Assembly (NCBI RefSeq): GCF_000955805.1
Contig: NZ_JYOA01000003.1
Span: 790,727 to 854,726, forward strand
DNA from: Pseudomonas sp. 21
Lineage (GTDB): Bacteria > Pseudomonadota > Gammaproteobacteria > Pseudomonadales > Pseudomonadaceae
Length of the DNA stretch: 64,000 bases
Direction: 5' to 3'
Shown piece by piece: positions 29,862 through 39,431 of this stretch. The notes beneath the pieces were generated by a model. The model did no database searches and had not been told where the DNA came from. It was given only the letters and a program-made list of their open reading frames with translations. Each line of letters begins with the position of its first letter. Positions within the stretch are counted from its first letter, which is position 1. Both the position numbers and the translations under genes were made by a program.

Positions 29862-30866
29862 TCACCCCCGCGCCAGATACATCACCCGCGCCGTATCCAG
29901 CATCCGGTTGGAAAACCCCCACTCGTTGTCGTACCAGGCCATCACCTTCACCAGCCGCCCATTCACCCGTGTGTGGCTGGCATCGAAGATGGCCGAGCGA
30001 GGATCGTGGTTGAAGTCCACCGAGACCAGCGGCAGGCGGTTGAAGCCGAGGATCGGCGAAAGCTCGCTGGCTCGTTCCATCAGTTCGTTGATTTCCTGCG
30101 CGCTGGTATCGCGGCCGACCTCCACCGTGAGGTCCACCAGCGACACATTGATCACCGGCACTCGCACCGCCAGCCCGGTCAGCTTGCCGGCCAGTTCCGG
30201 CAAGACCAGGCCCACCGCTTCGGCGGCGCCGGTCCTGGTCGGGATCAACGACTGGGTCGCCGAGCGCGCCCGGTACGGGTCGCTGTGGTACACGTCGGAG
30301 AGACTCTGGTCGTTGGTATAGGCGTGGATGGTGGTCATCAGGCCGCGCTCGATGCCCAGCTCGCGGTGCAGCACCTGGGCCACCGGCGCCAGGCAGTTGG
30401 TGGTGCAGGAGGCGTTGGAGACGATGCGGTGCACCCCGCGCAGGATGTCTTCGTTGACACCGAACACCACCGTGGCGTCCACATCCTGGCCGGGCGCGGA
30501 GATCAGCACCTGGCGCGCGCCGGCCTGCAGGTGCGCGGAGGCCTTGTCACGGGAGGTGAAGAGGCCGGTGCACTCCAGCACGATATCCACCCCCAGGGCT
30601 TTCCACGGCAACTCTGCCGGATTGCGGATCGCCGTGACGGCGATGCGGTCGCCCTCTACCCTGAGGCTTTCGGCGTCGTGCTCGACGTGGCCGGCGAAGC
30701 GCCCATGCACACTGTCGTACTGGAACAGATGGGCGTTGATCGCGGCGTCGCCCAGATCGTTGATCGCCACCACTTGCAGGTGCTGGCGATAGGGGCCCGA
30801 GTAGAGCGCGCGGAGTACGTTCCGACCGATGCGGCCAAATCCATTGATTGCCAGGCGTATAGTCAT
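29862..30866 (-). CDS. gapA: Glyceraldehyde-3-phosphate dehydrogenase
   Basis: A 334-residue NAD-linked GAPDH: the Rossmann start [10 protein letters not shown], the catalytic C154 in [12 protein letters not shown], and the closing [12 protein letters not shown] stretch are all intact. It oxidises glyceraldehyde 3-phosphate formed in the Entner-Doudoroff route. It is divergent from edd, with a HexR-type operator between, as in P. aeruginosa (PA3195/PA3194). The start ATG 30866 gives the standard length. The leader is A-rich with AACAAAAGAAAAG, a possible Hfq/Crc site. Confidence 0.95.
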   Translation of the reverse strand: MTIRLAINGFGRIGRNVLRALYSGPYRQHLQVVAINDLGDAAINAHLFQYDSVHGRFAGHVEHDAESLRVEGDRIAVTAIRNPAELPWKALGVDIVLECTGLFTSRDKASAHLQAGARQVLISAPGQDVDATVVFGVNEDILRGVHRIVSNASCTTNCLAPVAQVLHRELGIERGLMTTIHAYTNDQSLSDVYHSDPYRARSATQSLIPTRTGAAEAVGLVLPELAGKLTGLAVRVPVINVSLVDLTVEVGRDTSAQEINELMERASELSPILGFNRLPLVSVDFNHDPRSAIFDASHTRVNGRLVKVMAWYDNEWGFSNRMLDTARVMYLARG

Positions 30867-30953
30867 GAAGGTCGTCTCTTTTCTTTTGTTGTGGTAAAAA
30901 CCATTAAATTTCGCCGTCGATGAAAAGTAAACGCCTAGTAATCGATGATTATG

Positions 30954-30968
30954 TTGTAAAAACAACAA
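30954..30968. promoter_or_regulatory. HexR operator between gapA and edd
   Basis: TTGT, seven bases, ACAA matches exactly the Pseudomonas HexR pattern TTGT-N7/8-ACAA. It lies 27 bp before the edd start and 88 bp from gapA, fitting repression of both divergent operons and relief by the pathway intermediate KDPG. The 3' half also forms a CA-rich ACAACAACC in the edd leader. Confidence 0.85.
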
Positions 30969-30994
30969 CCGATAGTCTGTAGGAGAATGCTGCC

Positions 30995-32821
30995 ATGCAC
31001 CCCCGTGTGCTTGAAGTCACCCAGCGTATCCAGGCCCGCAGCGCGGCCACGCGACAGCGCTACCTCGACCTGGTCAAGGCAGCCGCCACCAAGGGCCCGC
31101 ACCGCGGCACGCTGCCCTGCGGCAACCTCGCCCACGGTGTTGCGGCCTGTGGTGATTCCGACAAACAGGCGCTGCGGCTGATGAACCAGGCCAACGTCGC
31201 CATCGTCTCCGCCTACAACGACATGCTCTCCGCGCACCAGCCGCTGGAACGCTTCCCGGAGCTGATCAAGGACGCCCTGCGGCAGATCGGTTCGGTCGGC
31301 CAGTTCGCCGGCGGCGTGCCGGCCATGTGTGACGGCGTGACCCAGGGCGAGCCTGGGATGGAACTGTCCCTGGCCAGCCGCGACGTGATCGCCATGGGCA
31401 CCGCCATTGCGCTGTCGCACAACATGTTCGACGCCGCGCTGTGCCTGGGCGTGTGCGACAAGATCGTCCCCGGCCTGCTGATCGGCTCGCTGCGCTTCGG
31501 CCACCTGCCGGTGGTGTTCGTGCCCGCCGGCCCCATGCCTACCGGCATCTCCAACAAAGAGAAGGCCGCAGTGCGCCAGCTGTTCGCCGAAGGCAAGGCC
31601 ACCCGCGAGGAGCTGCTGGCCTCGGAGATGGCCTCCTACCACGCGCCGGGCACCTGCACCTTCTATGGCACCGCCAACACCAACCAGTTGCTGGTGGAAG
31701 TGATGGGCCTGCACCTGCCGGGCGCTTCCTTCGTCAACCCGAACACCCCGCTGCGCGACGAGCTGACCCGCGAAGCCGCTCGCCAGGCCGCGCGCCTGAC
31801 CCCGGAGAACGGCCAGTTCGTGCCCATGGCGGAGATCGTCGACGAGAAGGCCATGGTCAACTCGGTGGTGGCGCTGCTGGCCACTGGCGGCTCGACCAAC
31901 CACACCCTGCACCTGCTGGCCATCGCCCAGGCGGCCGGCATCCAGCTGACCTGGCAGGACATGGCCGACCTCTCCGAAGTCGTGCCGATGCTGGCGCGCA
32001 TCTATCCCAACGGCCAGGCCGATATCAACCACTTCCAGGCGGCGGGCGGCATGTCCTTCCTGATCCGCCAGCTGCTCGACGGCGGCCTGCTGCATGAAGA
32101 CGTGCAGACCGTGGTCGGCAAGGGCCTGCGTCGCTACATCCAGGAGCCCTTCCTCGATGGCGGCAAGCTGGTCTGGCGCGAAGGTCCGGCGGCGAGCCTG
32201 GACGAGAACATCCTGCGCCCCATCGACAAGCCGTTCTCGCCCGAGGGCGGCCTGCGCCTGATGGAGGGCAACCTCGGCCGCGGTGTGATGAAGGTCTCCG
32301 CCGTGGCACTGGAGCACCAGATCGTCGAAGCCCCGGTGCGCATCTTCCACGACCAGTCGAGCCTGGCCGCCGCCTTCAAGGCCGGCGAGCTGGAGCGCGA
32401 CCTGGTGGCCGTGGTGCGCTTCCAGGGCCCGCGCGCCAATGGCATGCCGGAGCTGCACAAGCTCACGCCGTTCCTCGGCGTGCTGCAGGACCGTGGCTTC
32501 AAGGTGGCGCTGGTCACCGATGGGCGCATGTCCGGCGCCTCCGGCAAGGTGCCGGCGGCGATCCACGTCTCTCCGGAGGCACTCAACGGCGGCCCGCTGG
32601 CCAAGCTGCGCGACGGCGACGTGGTGCGCGTCGACGGCACCACCGGCGAACTGCGCGTGCTGGTGGACGCGGCGGAATGGGAAGCCCGTCCGCTCGTGGA
32701 AACCCCGGTCATTGATAACCTCGGCATGGGCCGCGAGCTGTTCGCCTTCATGCGCAATGCCTTCAGCCCGGCGGAGCAGGGCGCCTGCAGCTTCACGGCC
32801 GAACTGAACGGCCCGAGCTGA
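30995..32821 (+). CDS. edd: Phosphogluconate dehydratase
   Basis: A 608-residue IlvD/Edd-family iron-sulfur dehydratase that converts 6-phosphogluconate to KDPG, the committed step of the Entner-Doudoroff pathway. Cluster-ligand regions include [16 protein letters not shown] and [12 protein letters not shown], and GSTNHTLHL and [16 protein letters not shown] are family landmarks. GGAG precedes the ATG by 9 bp. It heads the operon edd-glk-gltR-gtrS and has a HexR site just upstream. The partner aldolase gene eda is not in this window. Confidence 0.97.
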   Translation: MHPRVLEVTQRIQARSAATRQRYLDLVKAAATKGPHRGTLPCGNLAHGVAACGDSDKQALRLMNQANVAIVSAYNDMLSAHQPLERFPELIKDALRQIGSVGQFAGGVPAMCDGVTQGEPGMELSLASRDVIAMGTAIALSHNMFDAALCLGVCDKIVPGLLIGSLRFGHLPVVFVPAGPMPTGISNKEKAAVRQLFAEGKATREELLASEMASYHAPGTCTFYGTANTNQLLVEVMGLHLPGASFVNPNTPLRDELTREAARQAARLTPENGQFVPMAEIVDEKAMVNSVVALLATGGSTNHTLHLLAIAQAAGIQLTWQDMADLSEVVPMLARIYPNGQADINHFQAAGGMSFLIRQLLDGGLLHEDVQTVVGKGLRRYIQEPFLDGGKLVWREGPAASLDENILRPIDKPFSPEGGLRLMEGNLGRGVMKVSAVALEHQIVEAPVRIFHDQSSLAAAFKAGELERDLVAVVRFQGPRANGMPELHKLTPFLGVLQDRGFKVALVTDGRMSGASGKVPAAIHVSPEALNGGPLAKLRDGDVVRVDGTTGELRVLVDAAEWEARPLVETPVIDNLGMGRELFAFMRNAFSPAEQGACSFTAELNGPS

Positions 32822-32944
32822 GCGGCGCCGCACTCCCGTGTGACGTGATTGCCTGTCCGTCGCACGGGGCGTTCCCGGCGCTGGCCTATGCTGGCATGAT
32901 CCCGCGCCGCACCCTTTCACCCAACTTCCAGGCCCGAGCCCGCA

Positions 32945-33943
32945 ATGAATTCCAACAACGCTCAGACTGCCTCGAACGGTTTCGCCCTGGTCGGCGACAT
33001 CGGTGGCACCAATGCCCGCTTCGCCCTGTGGCGCGGTGAAGTCCTTGAGTCCATCGAGGTCCTGGCCTGCGCCGATTATCCGCGCCCCGAAGATGCCGTG
33101 CGTGACTACCTGCAGCGTATCGGCCAGCCGCTGTCGGCCATCGACAACGTCTGCCTGGCCTGCGCCGGGCCGGTCGGGGCGGGCGACTTCAAGTTCACCA
33201 ATAACCACTGGGTGATTCGCCGTGATGCCTTCCGCGCCGAGCTGGGCCTGAGCCACCTGCTGCTGGTGAATGACTTCAGCACCATGGCCTGGGCAGCTTC
33301 GCGACTGTCGGAAGAGCATCTGGTACAGGTGCGTCCGGGCAAGGCGCTGGAGGGTCGCGCCAAGCTGATCATCGGTCCGGGCACCGGCCTGGGTGTCGGC
33401 AGCCTGATGCCGCTTCCCTTCGGCGGCTTCGAGGTCTTGCCCTGCGAAGGCGGCCACGTCGACCTGCCGGTGACCTCGGAGCGCGACTTCGCCCTCTGGC
33501 AACTGCTGCGCGAGAAGTACGGCCATGTCTCGGCCGAGCGCGTGCTCTCCGGCAGCGGCCTGGAAAACCTCTATCGCATGAGCTGCCAGCTCGATGGCGT
33601 GGAGCCGAAATGCGCCACCGCCGCCGAGATCGGCGAGCGCGCCATGGCTGGCGACGCCTACGCCGACGCGGTGCTGGAACACTTCTTCGTCTGGCTGGCG
33701 CGGGTCGCCGGCAACGCCGTGCTGACGGTCGGCGCGCTGGGGGGCGTGTACATCACCGGCGGCATCGTCCCGCGCTTCCTCGAACGCTTCCAGCGCAGCG
33801 GCTTCGCCGAGGCCTTCCGCACCCGTGGCAAGACCAGCGGGCCGTATCTCGACCCGGTGCCGGTGTGGGTCATGACGGCGGATCATCCGGGCCTGTTCGG
33901 CGCTGGTGTCGCCCTGGAACAGGCGTTGCGCAACGAAGGCTGA
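32945..33943 (+). CDS. glk: Glucokinase
   Basis: A 332-residue bacterial glucokinase (ROK-unrelated Glk family) phosphorylating glucose with ATP in the cytosol. The phosphate-binding motif DIGGTNARFA begins at residue 18, and GPGTGLGVG and CEGGHVDLPVTSE form the sugar site. The start ATG 32945 lies 123 bp after edd and gives the P. aeruginosa length. It is followed 44 bp later by gltR. With gtsABCD it defines the intracellular branch of glucose catabolism. Confidence 0.95.
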   Translation: MNSNNAQTASNGFALVGDIGGTNARFALWRGEVLESIEVLACADYPRPEDAVRDYLQRIGQPLSAIDNVCLACAGPVGAGDFKFTNNHWVIRRDAFRAELGLSHLLLVNDFSTMAWAASRLSEEHLVQVRPGKALEGRAKLIIGPGTGLGVGSLMPLPFGGFEVLPCEGGHVDLPVTSERDFALWQLLREKYGHVSAERVLSGSGLENLYRMSCQLDGVEPKCATAAEIGERAMAGDAYADAVLEHFFVWLARVAGNAVLTVGALGGVYITGGIVPRFLERFQRSGFAEAFRTRGKTSGPYLDPVPVWVMTADHPGLFGAGVALEQALRNEG

Positions 33944-33987
33944 CAGACCGCTCAACCCCTGAATAACAACAAGAAGGGACGCCCGAA

Positions 33988-34722
33988 GTGAACCAGCCTG
34001 CCCGATCCATCCTGCTGGTGGACGACGATCAGGAAATCCGCGAATTGCTGGATGCCTACCTCAGCCGCGCCGGCTTCCAGGTGCGCGCCGTCGCCAATGG
34101 CACGGATTTCCGCCGTGCGCTGTGCGAAGAGGAATCCGCCCTGGCGATCCTCGACGTGATGCTGCCCGACGAGGACGGTTTCAGCCTGTGCCGCTGGATT
34201 CGCTCGCACCAGCGCCACGCCTGCATGCCGGTGATCATGCTCACCGCCAGCTCCGACGAGGCCGACCGCGTGGTGGGCCTGGAACTGGGGGCCGACGACT
34301 ACCTCGGCAAGCCCTTCAGCCCCCGCGAGCTGCTGGCGCGGATCAAGGCGCTGCTGCGCCGCGCGCAGTTCACCCAGGTGCGCGGCGGCGAAGTCATCGC
34401 CTTCGACGACTGGCGGCTGGATACCATCAGCCACCGGCTGTTCCATGAAGACGGCGAGGAACACTTCCTCAGTGGCGCCGACTTCGCGCTGCTCAAGCTG
34501 TTCCTCGACAACCCCCGGCAGATTCTCGACCGCGACACCATCGCCAGCGCCACCCGTGGCCGCGAGGTGATGCCGCTGGAGCGCATCGTCGACATGGCCG
34601 TGTCGCGCCTGCGCCAGCGCCTGCGCGATACCGGGAAGCCGGCGCGGTTGATCCAGACCGTGCGCGGCAGCGGTTACCTGCTGGCTGCCCAGGTTCGCCC
34701 GCACCTCGCCGGCCATGAGTGA
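33988..34722 (+). CDS. gltR: Response regulator GltR (OmpR family)
   Basis: A 244-residue regulator for glucose transport. The receiver domain has DDD at 12-14 and phospho-acceptor D56 in AILDVMLPDEDG; the winged-helix output spans about 135-240 and ends RGSGYLLAAQ. In P. aeruginosa GltR controls the glucose ABC transporter and OprB and is paired with GtrS. Translation starts at GTG 33988 after GAAGGGA. The 5' leader holds AATAACAACAAGAAGG, a strong CA-type Hfq/Crc motif. It overlaps gtrS by 8 bp. Confidence 0.94.
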   Translation: MNQPARSILLVDDDQEIRELLDAYLSRAGFQVRAVANGTDFRRALCEEESALAILDVMLPDEDGFSLCRWIRSHQRHACMPVIMLTASSDEADRVVGLELGADDYLGKPFSPRELLARIKALLRRAQFTQVRGGEVIAFDDWRLDTISHRLFHEDGEEHFLSGADFALLKLFLDNPRQILDRDTIASATRGREVMPLERIVDMAVSRLRQRLRDTGKPARLIQTVRGSGYLLAAQVRPHLAGHE

Positions 34723-36163
34723 GCGCCGCCGCTGGGCCCTGGTGCCGCGCTCGCTGCTCGGCCGCATGCTGTTGCTCACCCTGCTGGCGGTACTGCTCGC
34801 CCAGGGGCTGTCGAGCCTGTTCTGGATTTCCCACCTGCGCACCAGCCAGCGCGACGGCCTGCTCACCAGTTCGCGCAGCCTGGCCTATTCCATGGCCGCC
34901 AGCGTCAGTTACTTCCGCTCGCTGCCCATCGGCTACCGCCCGCTGGTGCTGGACCAGTTGCGCAGCATGGGCGGCACGCGCTTCTTCGTCTCGCTCAACG
35001 AGCGCCCGCTGAACCTGCGCGCGCTGCCCGACACCAGCAACAAACAGGCGGTGATCGACATCGTGCAGGACGTGCTGCACCAGAAGCTGGGCAAGGATGT
35101 CGAGCTGCAGGTGGAGTTCGTCAGCCCCGACGACCTGCGACTGTTCAACGGTGAGCTGAAACTGGAGGAACTGCCGCGTTCCTGGGCGCACTACGCGCTG
35201 ACCCTGGAACCGGTGAACCCGCCGGTGCTGGTCACGCAGATCCGCATCGGCGAGAGCGAATGGCTCTACATCGCCAGCCTGATGCCGGCGCCCTACGTCA
35301 CCCTGGAGCCCGAAGGCCTGCCGCCGCAGCAGATCATCTCCATCGCCTTCACCAGCCTCCTGTTATTGCTGTTCACCGGCTTGCTGGTGCACTGGCAGAG
35401 TCGCCCGCTCAAGCGCCTGGCCCGTGCTGCCCGCGACATCGCCCTGGGCGGCCAGGACCAGCCGCTGGAGGAGAACGGGGCGAGCGAACTGGTGGAAGTC
35501 TCACGGGCCTTCAACACCATGCGCGAGCGTATCGACCGCTACGTCAACGAGCGTGGCCAGTTGTTCAGCGGTATCTCCCACGACCTGCGCACACCGATCA
35601 CCCGCCTGCGCCTGCGGGTCGAGCTGCTGGAGGATGAGCAGGCGCAAGAGAAATTCAGCCACGACCTCGACGAGCTGGAGCTGCTGGTGAAGGGCGCGCT
35701 GCAATGCGTGAAGGACACCGACATCCACGAGAACATCGAGCCGGTGGACCTCAATCAGCTGCTGCAGTACGTCGCCGGGCCCTACATCGCCGATGGCCGT
35801 GTCGAGGTGCTCGGCGCCGCGCTCGAGCCTTATTCGGGCAAGCCGCTGGCGCTCAAGCGCTGCATCGGCAACCTGCTGGACAACGCCTTGAAATACGGCG
35901 GCCGCGCCCAGCTGAGCATCGAGGACGATGCCAACGCGGTGGTCCTGCACGTCGACGACCAGGGGCCCGGCGTGCCGGAACAGCGCCTGGAAAAAGTCTT
36001 CGAGCCGCGCTTCCGGTTGTCCGAACGCGGCCAGGGCTACGGCCTCGGGTTGGGCATCGCGCGCAACATCGCGCATACCCACGGTGGCGAAGTCAGCCTG
36101 CAGAACCGCCGCGAGGGCGGGTTGCGGGTGACGTTGCGCTTGCCGAGGTTGGAGGTGGAGTAG
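34715..36163 (+). CDS. gtrS: Sensor kinase GtrS
   Basis: A 482-residue membrane histidine kinase. TM1 is about 16-37, the periplasmic domain about 38-205, TM2 about 208-228, followed by HAMP. The phosphorylated histidine is H289 in ISHDLRTPITRLR, and the ATPase boxes are GNLLDNALKYGG, DDQGPGVP and GYGLGLGI. P. aeruginosa GtrS binds 2-ketogluconate and 6-phosphogluconate and signals to GltR. It overlaps gltR by 8 bp, so translation is coupled. Confidence 0.93.
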   Translation: MSERRRWALVPRSLLGRMLLLTLLAVLLAQGLSSLFWISHLRTSQRDGLLTSSRSLAYSMAASVSYFRSLPIGYRPLVLDQLRSMGGTRFFVSLNERPLNLRALPDTSNKQAVIDIVQDVLHQKLGKDVELQVEFVSPDDLRLFNGELKLEELPRSWAHYALTLEPVNPPVLVTQIRIGESEWLYIASLMPAPYVTLEPEGLPPQQIISIAFTSLLLLLFTGLLVHWQSRPLKRLARAARDIALGGQDQPLEENGASELVEVSRAFNTMRERIDRYVNERGQLFSGISHDLRTPITRLRLRVELLEDEQAQEKFSHDLDELELLVKGALQCVKDTDIHENIEPVDLNQLLQYVAGPYIADGRVEVLGAALEPYSGKPLALKRCIGNLLDNALKYGGRAQLSIEDDANAVVLHVDDQGPGVPEQRLEKVFEPRFRLSERGQGYGLGLGIARNIAHTHGGEVSLQNRREGGLRVTLRLPRLEVE

Positions 36164-36342
36164 GGCGTTCGCTTCTGCGGGTGACTGCGGATTGTGCGGA
36201 TGTCGCGGCCCTCTCCCTAACCCTGGCTACTCGCTCCGCTCCGAAGGGAAAGGGGACTGGATCGGCGCGAGCTGTTACCTGGGAGTCCGCTTGACACCTT
36301 GGTACGAGTGGGCGCAGTAGCGTACAGGCAACTCGGAAAGCT

Positions 36343-36376
36343 CCCTCTCCCTTCAGGGAGAGGGCTGGGGAGAGGA
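36343..36376. repeat. Left inverted repeat flanking the DUF559 gene
   Basis: CCCTCTCCC-TTCA-GGGAGAGGG is a perfect hairpin, followed by CTGGGGAGAGG. Reverse-complemented, it matches the right-hand element at 36755-36788 over about 33 bp with a single substitution. A related, weaker CCCTCTCCC run lies at about 36209-36217. Confidence 0.85.
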
Positions 36377-36412
36377 CTAGCCTCCAGCAGTACTCCCGCT
36401 GGAGCTCCGCCA

Positions 36413-36778
36413 ATGTCATCCCACCTCACCCAATATTCAAAACAACTCCGCACAGACCAGACCGAAGCCGAACTCGCCCTCTGGCACCACCTGCGCGCCC
36501 ACCGCTTCCTCGGCCTCAAATTCCGCCGGCAGAAAGTCATCGGCCCGTGCATCATCGATTTCATTTGTCACGAGCGCATGTTGATCATCGAGTTGGATGG
36601 TGGGCAGCATCTGGGTTCCGATGTGGATCAGAAGCGTGACGCATGGCTCAAGAACAAGGGTTTCACGGTGTTGCGGTACTGGAATCATGATGTGCTGGCG
36701 AGGATGGACTCGGTGCTGGAGGCGATACGCTTGACGCTGGAGGGGGAGCCATTTCCCTCTCCCCAACCCTCTCCCTGA
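36413..36778 (+). CDS. DUF559 endonuclease-like protein within inverted repeats
   Basis: A 121-residue DUF559 protein of the PD-(D/E)XK/Vsr-related nuclease fold. Residues about 10-105 hold the domain: a QTEAELALWHHLR helix, FRRQKVIGPCIIDF with the metal-binding-type Asp, then IIELDGGQH, the E-x-D-G-G-Q-H core motif, and the VLRYWNHDVL end. The target is unknown. The last residues (EPFPSPQPSP) are translated repeat sequence, and the stop TGA is the loop of the right-hand hairpin. The gene sits between gtrS and gtsA, splitting the glucose cluster. ATG 36413 is the only good start. Confidence 0.85.
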   Translation: MSSHLTQYSKQLRTDQTEAELALWHHLRAHRFLGLKFRRQKVIGPCIIDFICHERMLIIELDGGQHLGSDVDQKRDAWLKNKGFTVLRYWNHDVLARMDSVLEAIRLTLEGEPFPSPQPSP

Positions 36779-36788
36779 AGGGAGAGGG
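36755..36788. repeat. Right inverted repeat overlapping the DUF559 stop codon
   Basis: CCCTCTCCCC followed by AA and the perfect hairpin CCCTCTCCC-TGAA-GGGAGAGGG, the inverted counterpart of 36343-36376. TGA at 36776-36778 within the loop ends the nuclease frame. Decayed copies of the same motif continue at about 36893-36948. Confidence 0.85.
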
Positions 36789-37021
36789 GGCCGCTCGGAG
36801 CGAGGCGAGGCCACGGCGTCAGCCGGCTCCCCATTGATAGTTGAAAGCTGCGACGGCATCAGGCGAACTGCATACCTGGCACGGCAGAGGACAGCCCCCT
36901 CTCTCTTCATAGGGGGGACGCCTAGTCAGAGGGCGGGGGAGAGGGTAGTGGGCCGGAATTCGGTGCCCCAGGACACATTCGAAAACGCTCACCCAGTACA
37001 GCGCTTCCCATCAAGCTCAAA

Positions 37022-37039
37022 TGTCACCGAGCGGTGACA
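37022..37039. promoter_or_regulatory. 18-bp palindromic operator candidate upstream of gtsA
   Basis: TGTCACCGAGCGGTGACA is a perfect palindrome (8-base arms, 2-base centre) 102 bp before the gtsA ATG. The gap from 36779 to 37140 has no gene: its first half is DUF559-associated repeat debris, its second half this palindrome and the leader. GltR is the natural candidate binder; that is inference. A CA-rich AATAACAAGAACAAGG at about 37117-37132, next to the start codon, looks like an Hfq/Crc target. Confidence 0.6.
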
Positions 37040-37140
37040 ATCAAAGATCGCTTCGTTACCCGGAGAACGGAATGCCTTGGATAGACTCGGACCATCGCAA
37101 GCGCAGACTTGCCTCCAATAACAAGAACAAGGTGCTCCCC

Positions 37141-38403
37141 ATGAATGCGATCCGTCGCCTGTCGGCCGCCATCTGTCTTTCCTCTTTCTGTCTCTCCCCG
37201 CTGCTGGCCCACGCCGGTGAAGTCGAGGTGCTGCACTGGTGGACTTCCCCTGGCGAGAAGCGCGCCGCCGAAACCCTGAAGAAACTCGTCGAAGCCAAGG
37301 GCCACACCTGGAAGGATTTCGCCGTCGCCGGTGGCGGTGGTGAAGCGGCCATGACCGTGCTGAAGACCCGCGCCGTCTCCGGCAATCCGCCGGCCGCCGC
37401 GCAGATCAAGGGGCCGGACATCCAGGAATGGGGCGAGCTGGGGCTGCTCGCCGACCTCAACGACGTCGCCGCCGAAGGCAAGTGGGACCAACTGCTGCCG
37501 CCGCAGGTGGCGCAGATCATGAAATACAAGGGCGACTACGTGGCCGTGCCGGTCAATGTGCACCGGGTGAACTGGCTGTACATCAACCCGGAAGTCTTCA
37601 AGAAGGCCGGGGCCACGCCGCCGACTACCCTGGACGAATTCTTCGTCGCCGCCGACAAGCTCAAGGCCGCCGGCTTCACGCCGCTCGCCCATGGCAGCCA
37701 GCCGTGGCAGGACGGCACCCTGTTCGAGAACCTGGTCCTGAGCAAGATGGGCCCGGAAGGCTACCGCAAGGCCTTCGTCGAGCTGGACAAGGAAACCCTG
37801 ACTGGCGCGCCGATGGCCGACGTCTTCGCCGCGCTGAAGAAGCTGCACGGTTACGTTGACGCCGACGCCGCCGGCCGCGAGTGGAACGTCGCCACCGGCA
37901 TGGTGATCAACGGCAAGGCCGGCATGCAGATCATGGGCGACTGGGCCAAGAGCGAATTCACCGCCGCCGGCAAGGTGGCGGGCAAGGACTACCAGTGCCT
38001 GCCGTTCCCGGGCACGCAGAAGGCCTTCGACTACAACATCGATTCCCTGGTGATGTTCAAGCTGAGCAACGCCGAGAACCGCAAGGCCCAGGAAGACCTG
38101 GCGCGCGCGGTACTCGACCCGGCGTTCCAGAAGGACTTCAGCCTGAACAAGGGCTCGATCCCGGTGCGCCTGGACGTCGACATGACGCCGTTCGACAGCT
38201 GCGCCCAGCAGTCGATGAAGGACTTCAAGGCGGCTTCGGCCGACGGCAACCTGGTGCCGAGCATGGCCCACAGCATGGCTGCCTCCAGCTACGTGCAGGG
38301 CGCGATATTCGACGTGGTCACCAACTTCTTCAACGACCCCGCCGCCGACCCGCAGAAGGCCGCGCAGCAACTGGGCGCTGCCATCCAGGCCGCCGCGCAG
38401 TAA
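37141..38403 (+). CDS. gtsA: Glucose ABC transporter, periplasmic binding protein GtsA
   Basis: A 420-residue extracellular solute-binding protein, family 1. The signal peptide is about 1-25 (cleavage after LLAHA), and mature [19 protein letters not shown] is the typical sugar-binding start. It captures glucose that has passed OprB and delivers it to GtsBC. The ATG at 37141 sits directly before the signal peptide. P. aeruginosa names the homologue GltB. It is the first gene of gtsABCD-oprB, 101 bp before gtsB. Confidence 0.94.
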   Translation: MNAIRRLSAAICLSSFCLSPLLAHAGEVEVLHWWTSPGEKRAAETLKKLVEAKGHTWKDFAVAGGGGEAAMTVLKTRAVSGNPPAAAQIKGPDIQEWGELGLLADLNDVAAEGKWDQLLPPQVAQIMKYKGDYVAVPVNVHRVNWLYINPEVFKKAGATPPTTLDEFFVAADKLKAAGFTPLAHGSQPWQDGTLFENLVLSKMGPEGYRKAFVELDKETLTGAPMADVFAALKKLHGYVDADAAGREWNVATGMVINGKAGMQIMGDWAKSEFTAAGKVAGKDYQCLPFPGTQKAFDYNIDSLVMFKLSNAENRKAQEDLARAVLDPAFQKDFSLNKGSIPVRLDVDMTPFDSCAQQSMKDFKAASADGNLVPSMAHSMAASSYVQGAIFDVVTNFFNDPAADPQKAAQQLGAAIQAAAQ

Positions 38404-38504
38404 GGCGCTCGCCGGCCCCGTAGCGGAGCCGGCTTCTCTCCCGACAGAACGACTCCGGGCCGCCACGGCAGCCCGGGCGGGCTCACTCATCCTCGAGAAA
38501 GCAG

Positions 38505-39431
38505 ATGGCGACCCAATCTCCGACTTTCACACCCGCCGCTAGTCCCCGCGCTTCGCTGCTCGATGGCTTGCAGGCCTGGCTGCCGAAGCTGGTGCTGGCC
38601 CCGAGCATGCTCGTGGTGCTGGTCTGCGTGTACGGCTACATCGGCTGGACGCTGTTGCTGTCCTTCACCAACTCTCGCTTCATGCCCGCGTACAGCTGGG
38701 CCGGCCTGAGCCAGTACCTGCGCCTGTGGGACAACGACCGCTGGTGGGTGGCAAGCAAGAACCTGCTGCTGTTCGGCGGCCTGTTCATCGGCGCCTGCCT
38801 GGTGCTCGGCGTGTTCCTCGCGGTGCTGCTGGACCAGCGCATCCGCCGTGAAGGCTTCATCCGCACCGTTTACCTGTACCCCATGGCGCTGTCCATGATC
38901 GTCACCGGCACCGCCTGGAAATGGCTGCTCAACCCCGGCCTGGGCCTGGACAAGCTGCTGCGCGACTGGGGCTGGAGCGGTTTCCGCTTCGACTGGCTGG
39001 TGGACCCGGAGCGGGTCGTCTACTGCCTGGTGATCGCCGCCGTGTGGCAGGCCTCGGGCTTCGTCATGGCGCTGTTCCTCGCCGGCCTGCGTGGGGTCGA
39101 TCCGGCCATCGTCCGTGCCGCCCAGGTGGACGGCGCGAGCCTGCCGACCATCTACCTGCGCATCGTCCTGCCGAGCCTGCGCCCGGTGTTCTTCAGTGCG
39201 CTGATGATCCTCGCGCACATCGCCATCAAGAGCTTCGACCTGGTCGCCGCGATGACCGCCGGCGGCCCCGGCTACTCCTCCGACCTGCCGGCGATGTTCA
39301 TGTACGCCCACACCTTCACCCGCGGCCAGATGGGCCTGGGCGCGGCCAGCGCGATGCTGATGCTGGGCGCCGTGCTGGCCATCGTCGTGCCGTACCTGTA
39401 CTCCGAACTGCGGGGCAAGCGCCATGCATGA
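38505..39431 (+). CDS. gtsB: Glucose ABC transporter permease GtsB
   Basis: A 308-residue MalF-type permease with six membrane helices and the cytoplasmic EAA loop (AAQVDGASLPTIYLRIVLPSL, about residues 205-225) that docks on the ATPase. It forms the membrane channel with GtsC. It overlaps gtsC by 8 bp. The N-terminal ~25 residues (MATQSPTFTPAASPRASLLDG) are cytoplasmic. Confidence 0.95.
   Translation: MATQSPTFTPAASPRASLLDGLQAWLPKLVLAPSMLVVLVCVYGYIGWTLLLSFTNSRFMPAYSWAGLSQYLRLWDNDRWWVASKNLLLFGGLFIGACLVLGVFLAVLLDQRIRREGFIRTVYLYPMALSMIVTGTAWKWLLNPGLGLDKLLRDWGWSGFRFDWLVDPERVVYCLVIAAVWQASGFVMALFLAGLRGVDPAIVRAAQVDGASLPTIYLRIVLPSLRPVFFSALMILAHIAIKSFDLVAAMTAGGPGYSSDLPAMFMYAHTFTRGQMGLGAASAMLMLGAVLAIVVPYLYSELRGKRHA

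Noticed and set aside
30935..33955. Open frame of about 1000 codons on the minus strand opposite edd and glk
   Set aside because: It is antisense to two certain genes, is Gln/His/Arg/Ala-rich as GC-rich shadows are, and has no domain.
36779..37140. A hidden gene in the gap before gtsA
   Set aside because: Short frames only, made of repeat remnants; no start with ribosome site and no coding-like third-position pattern.
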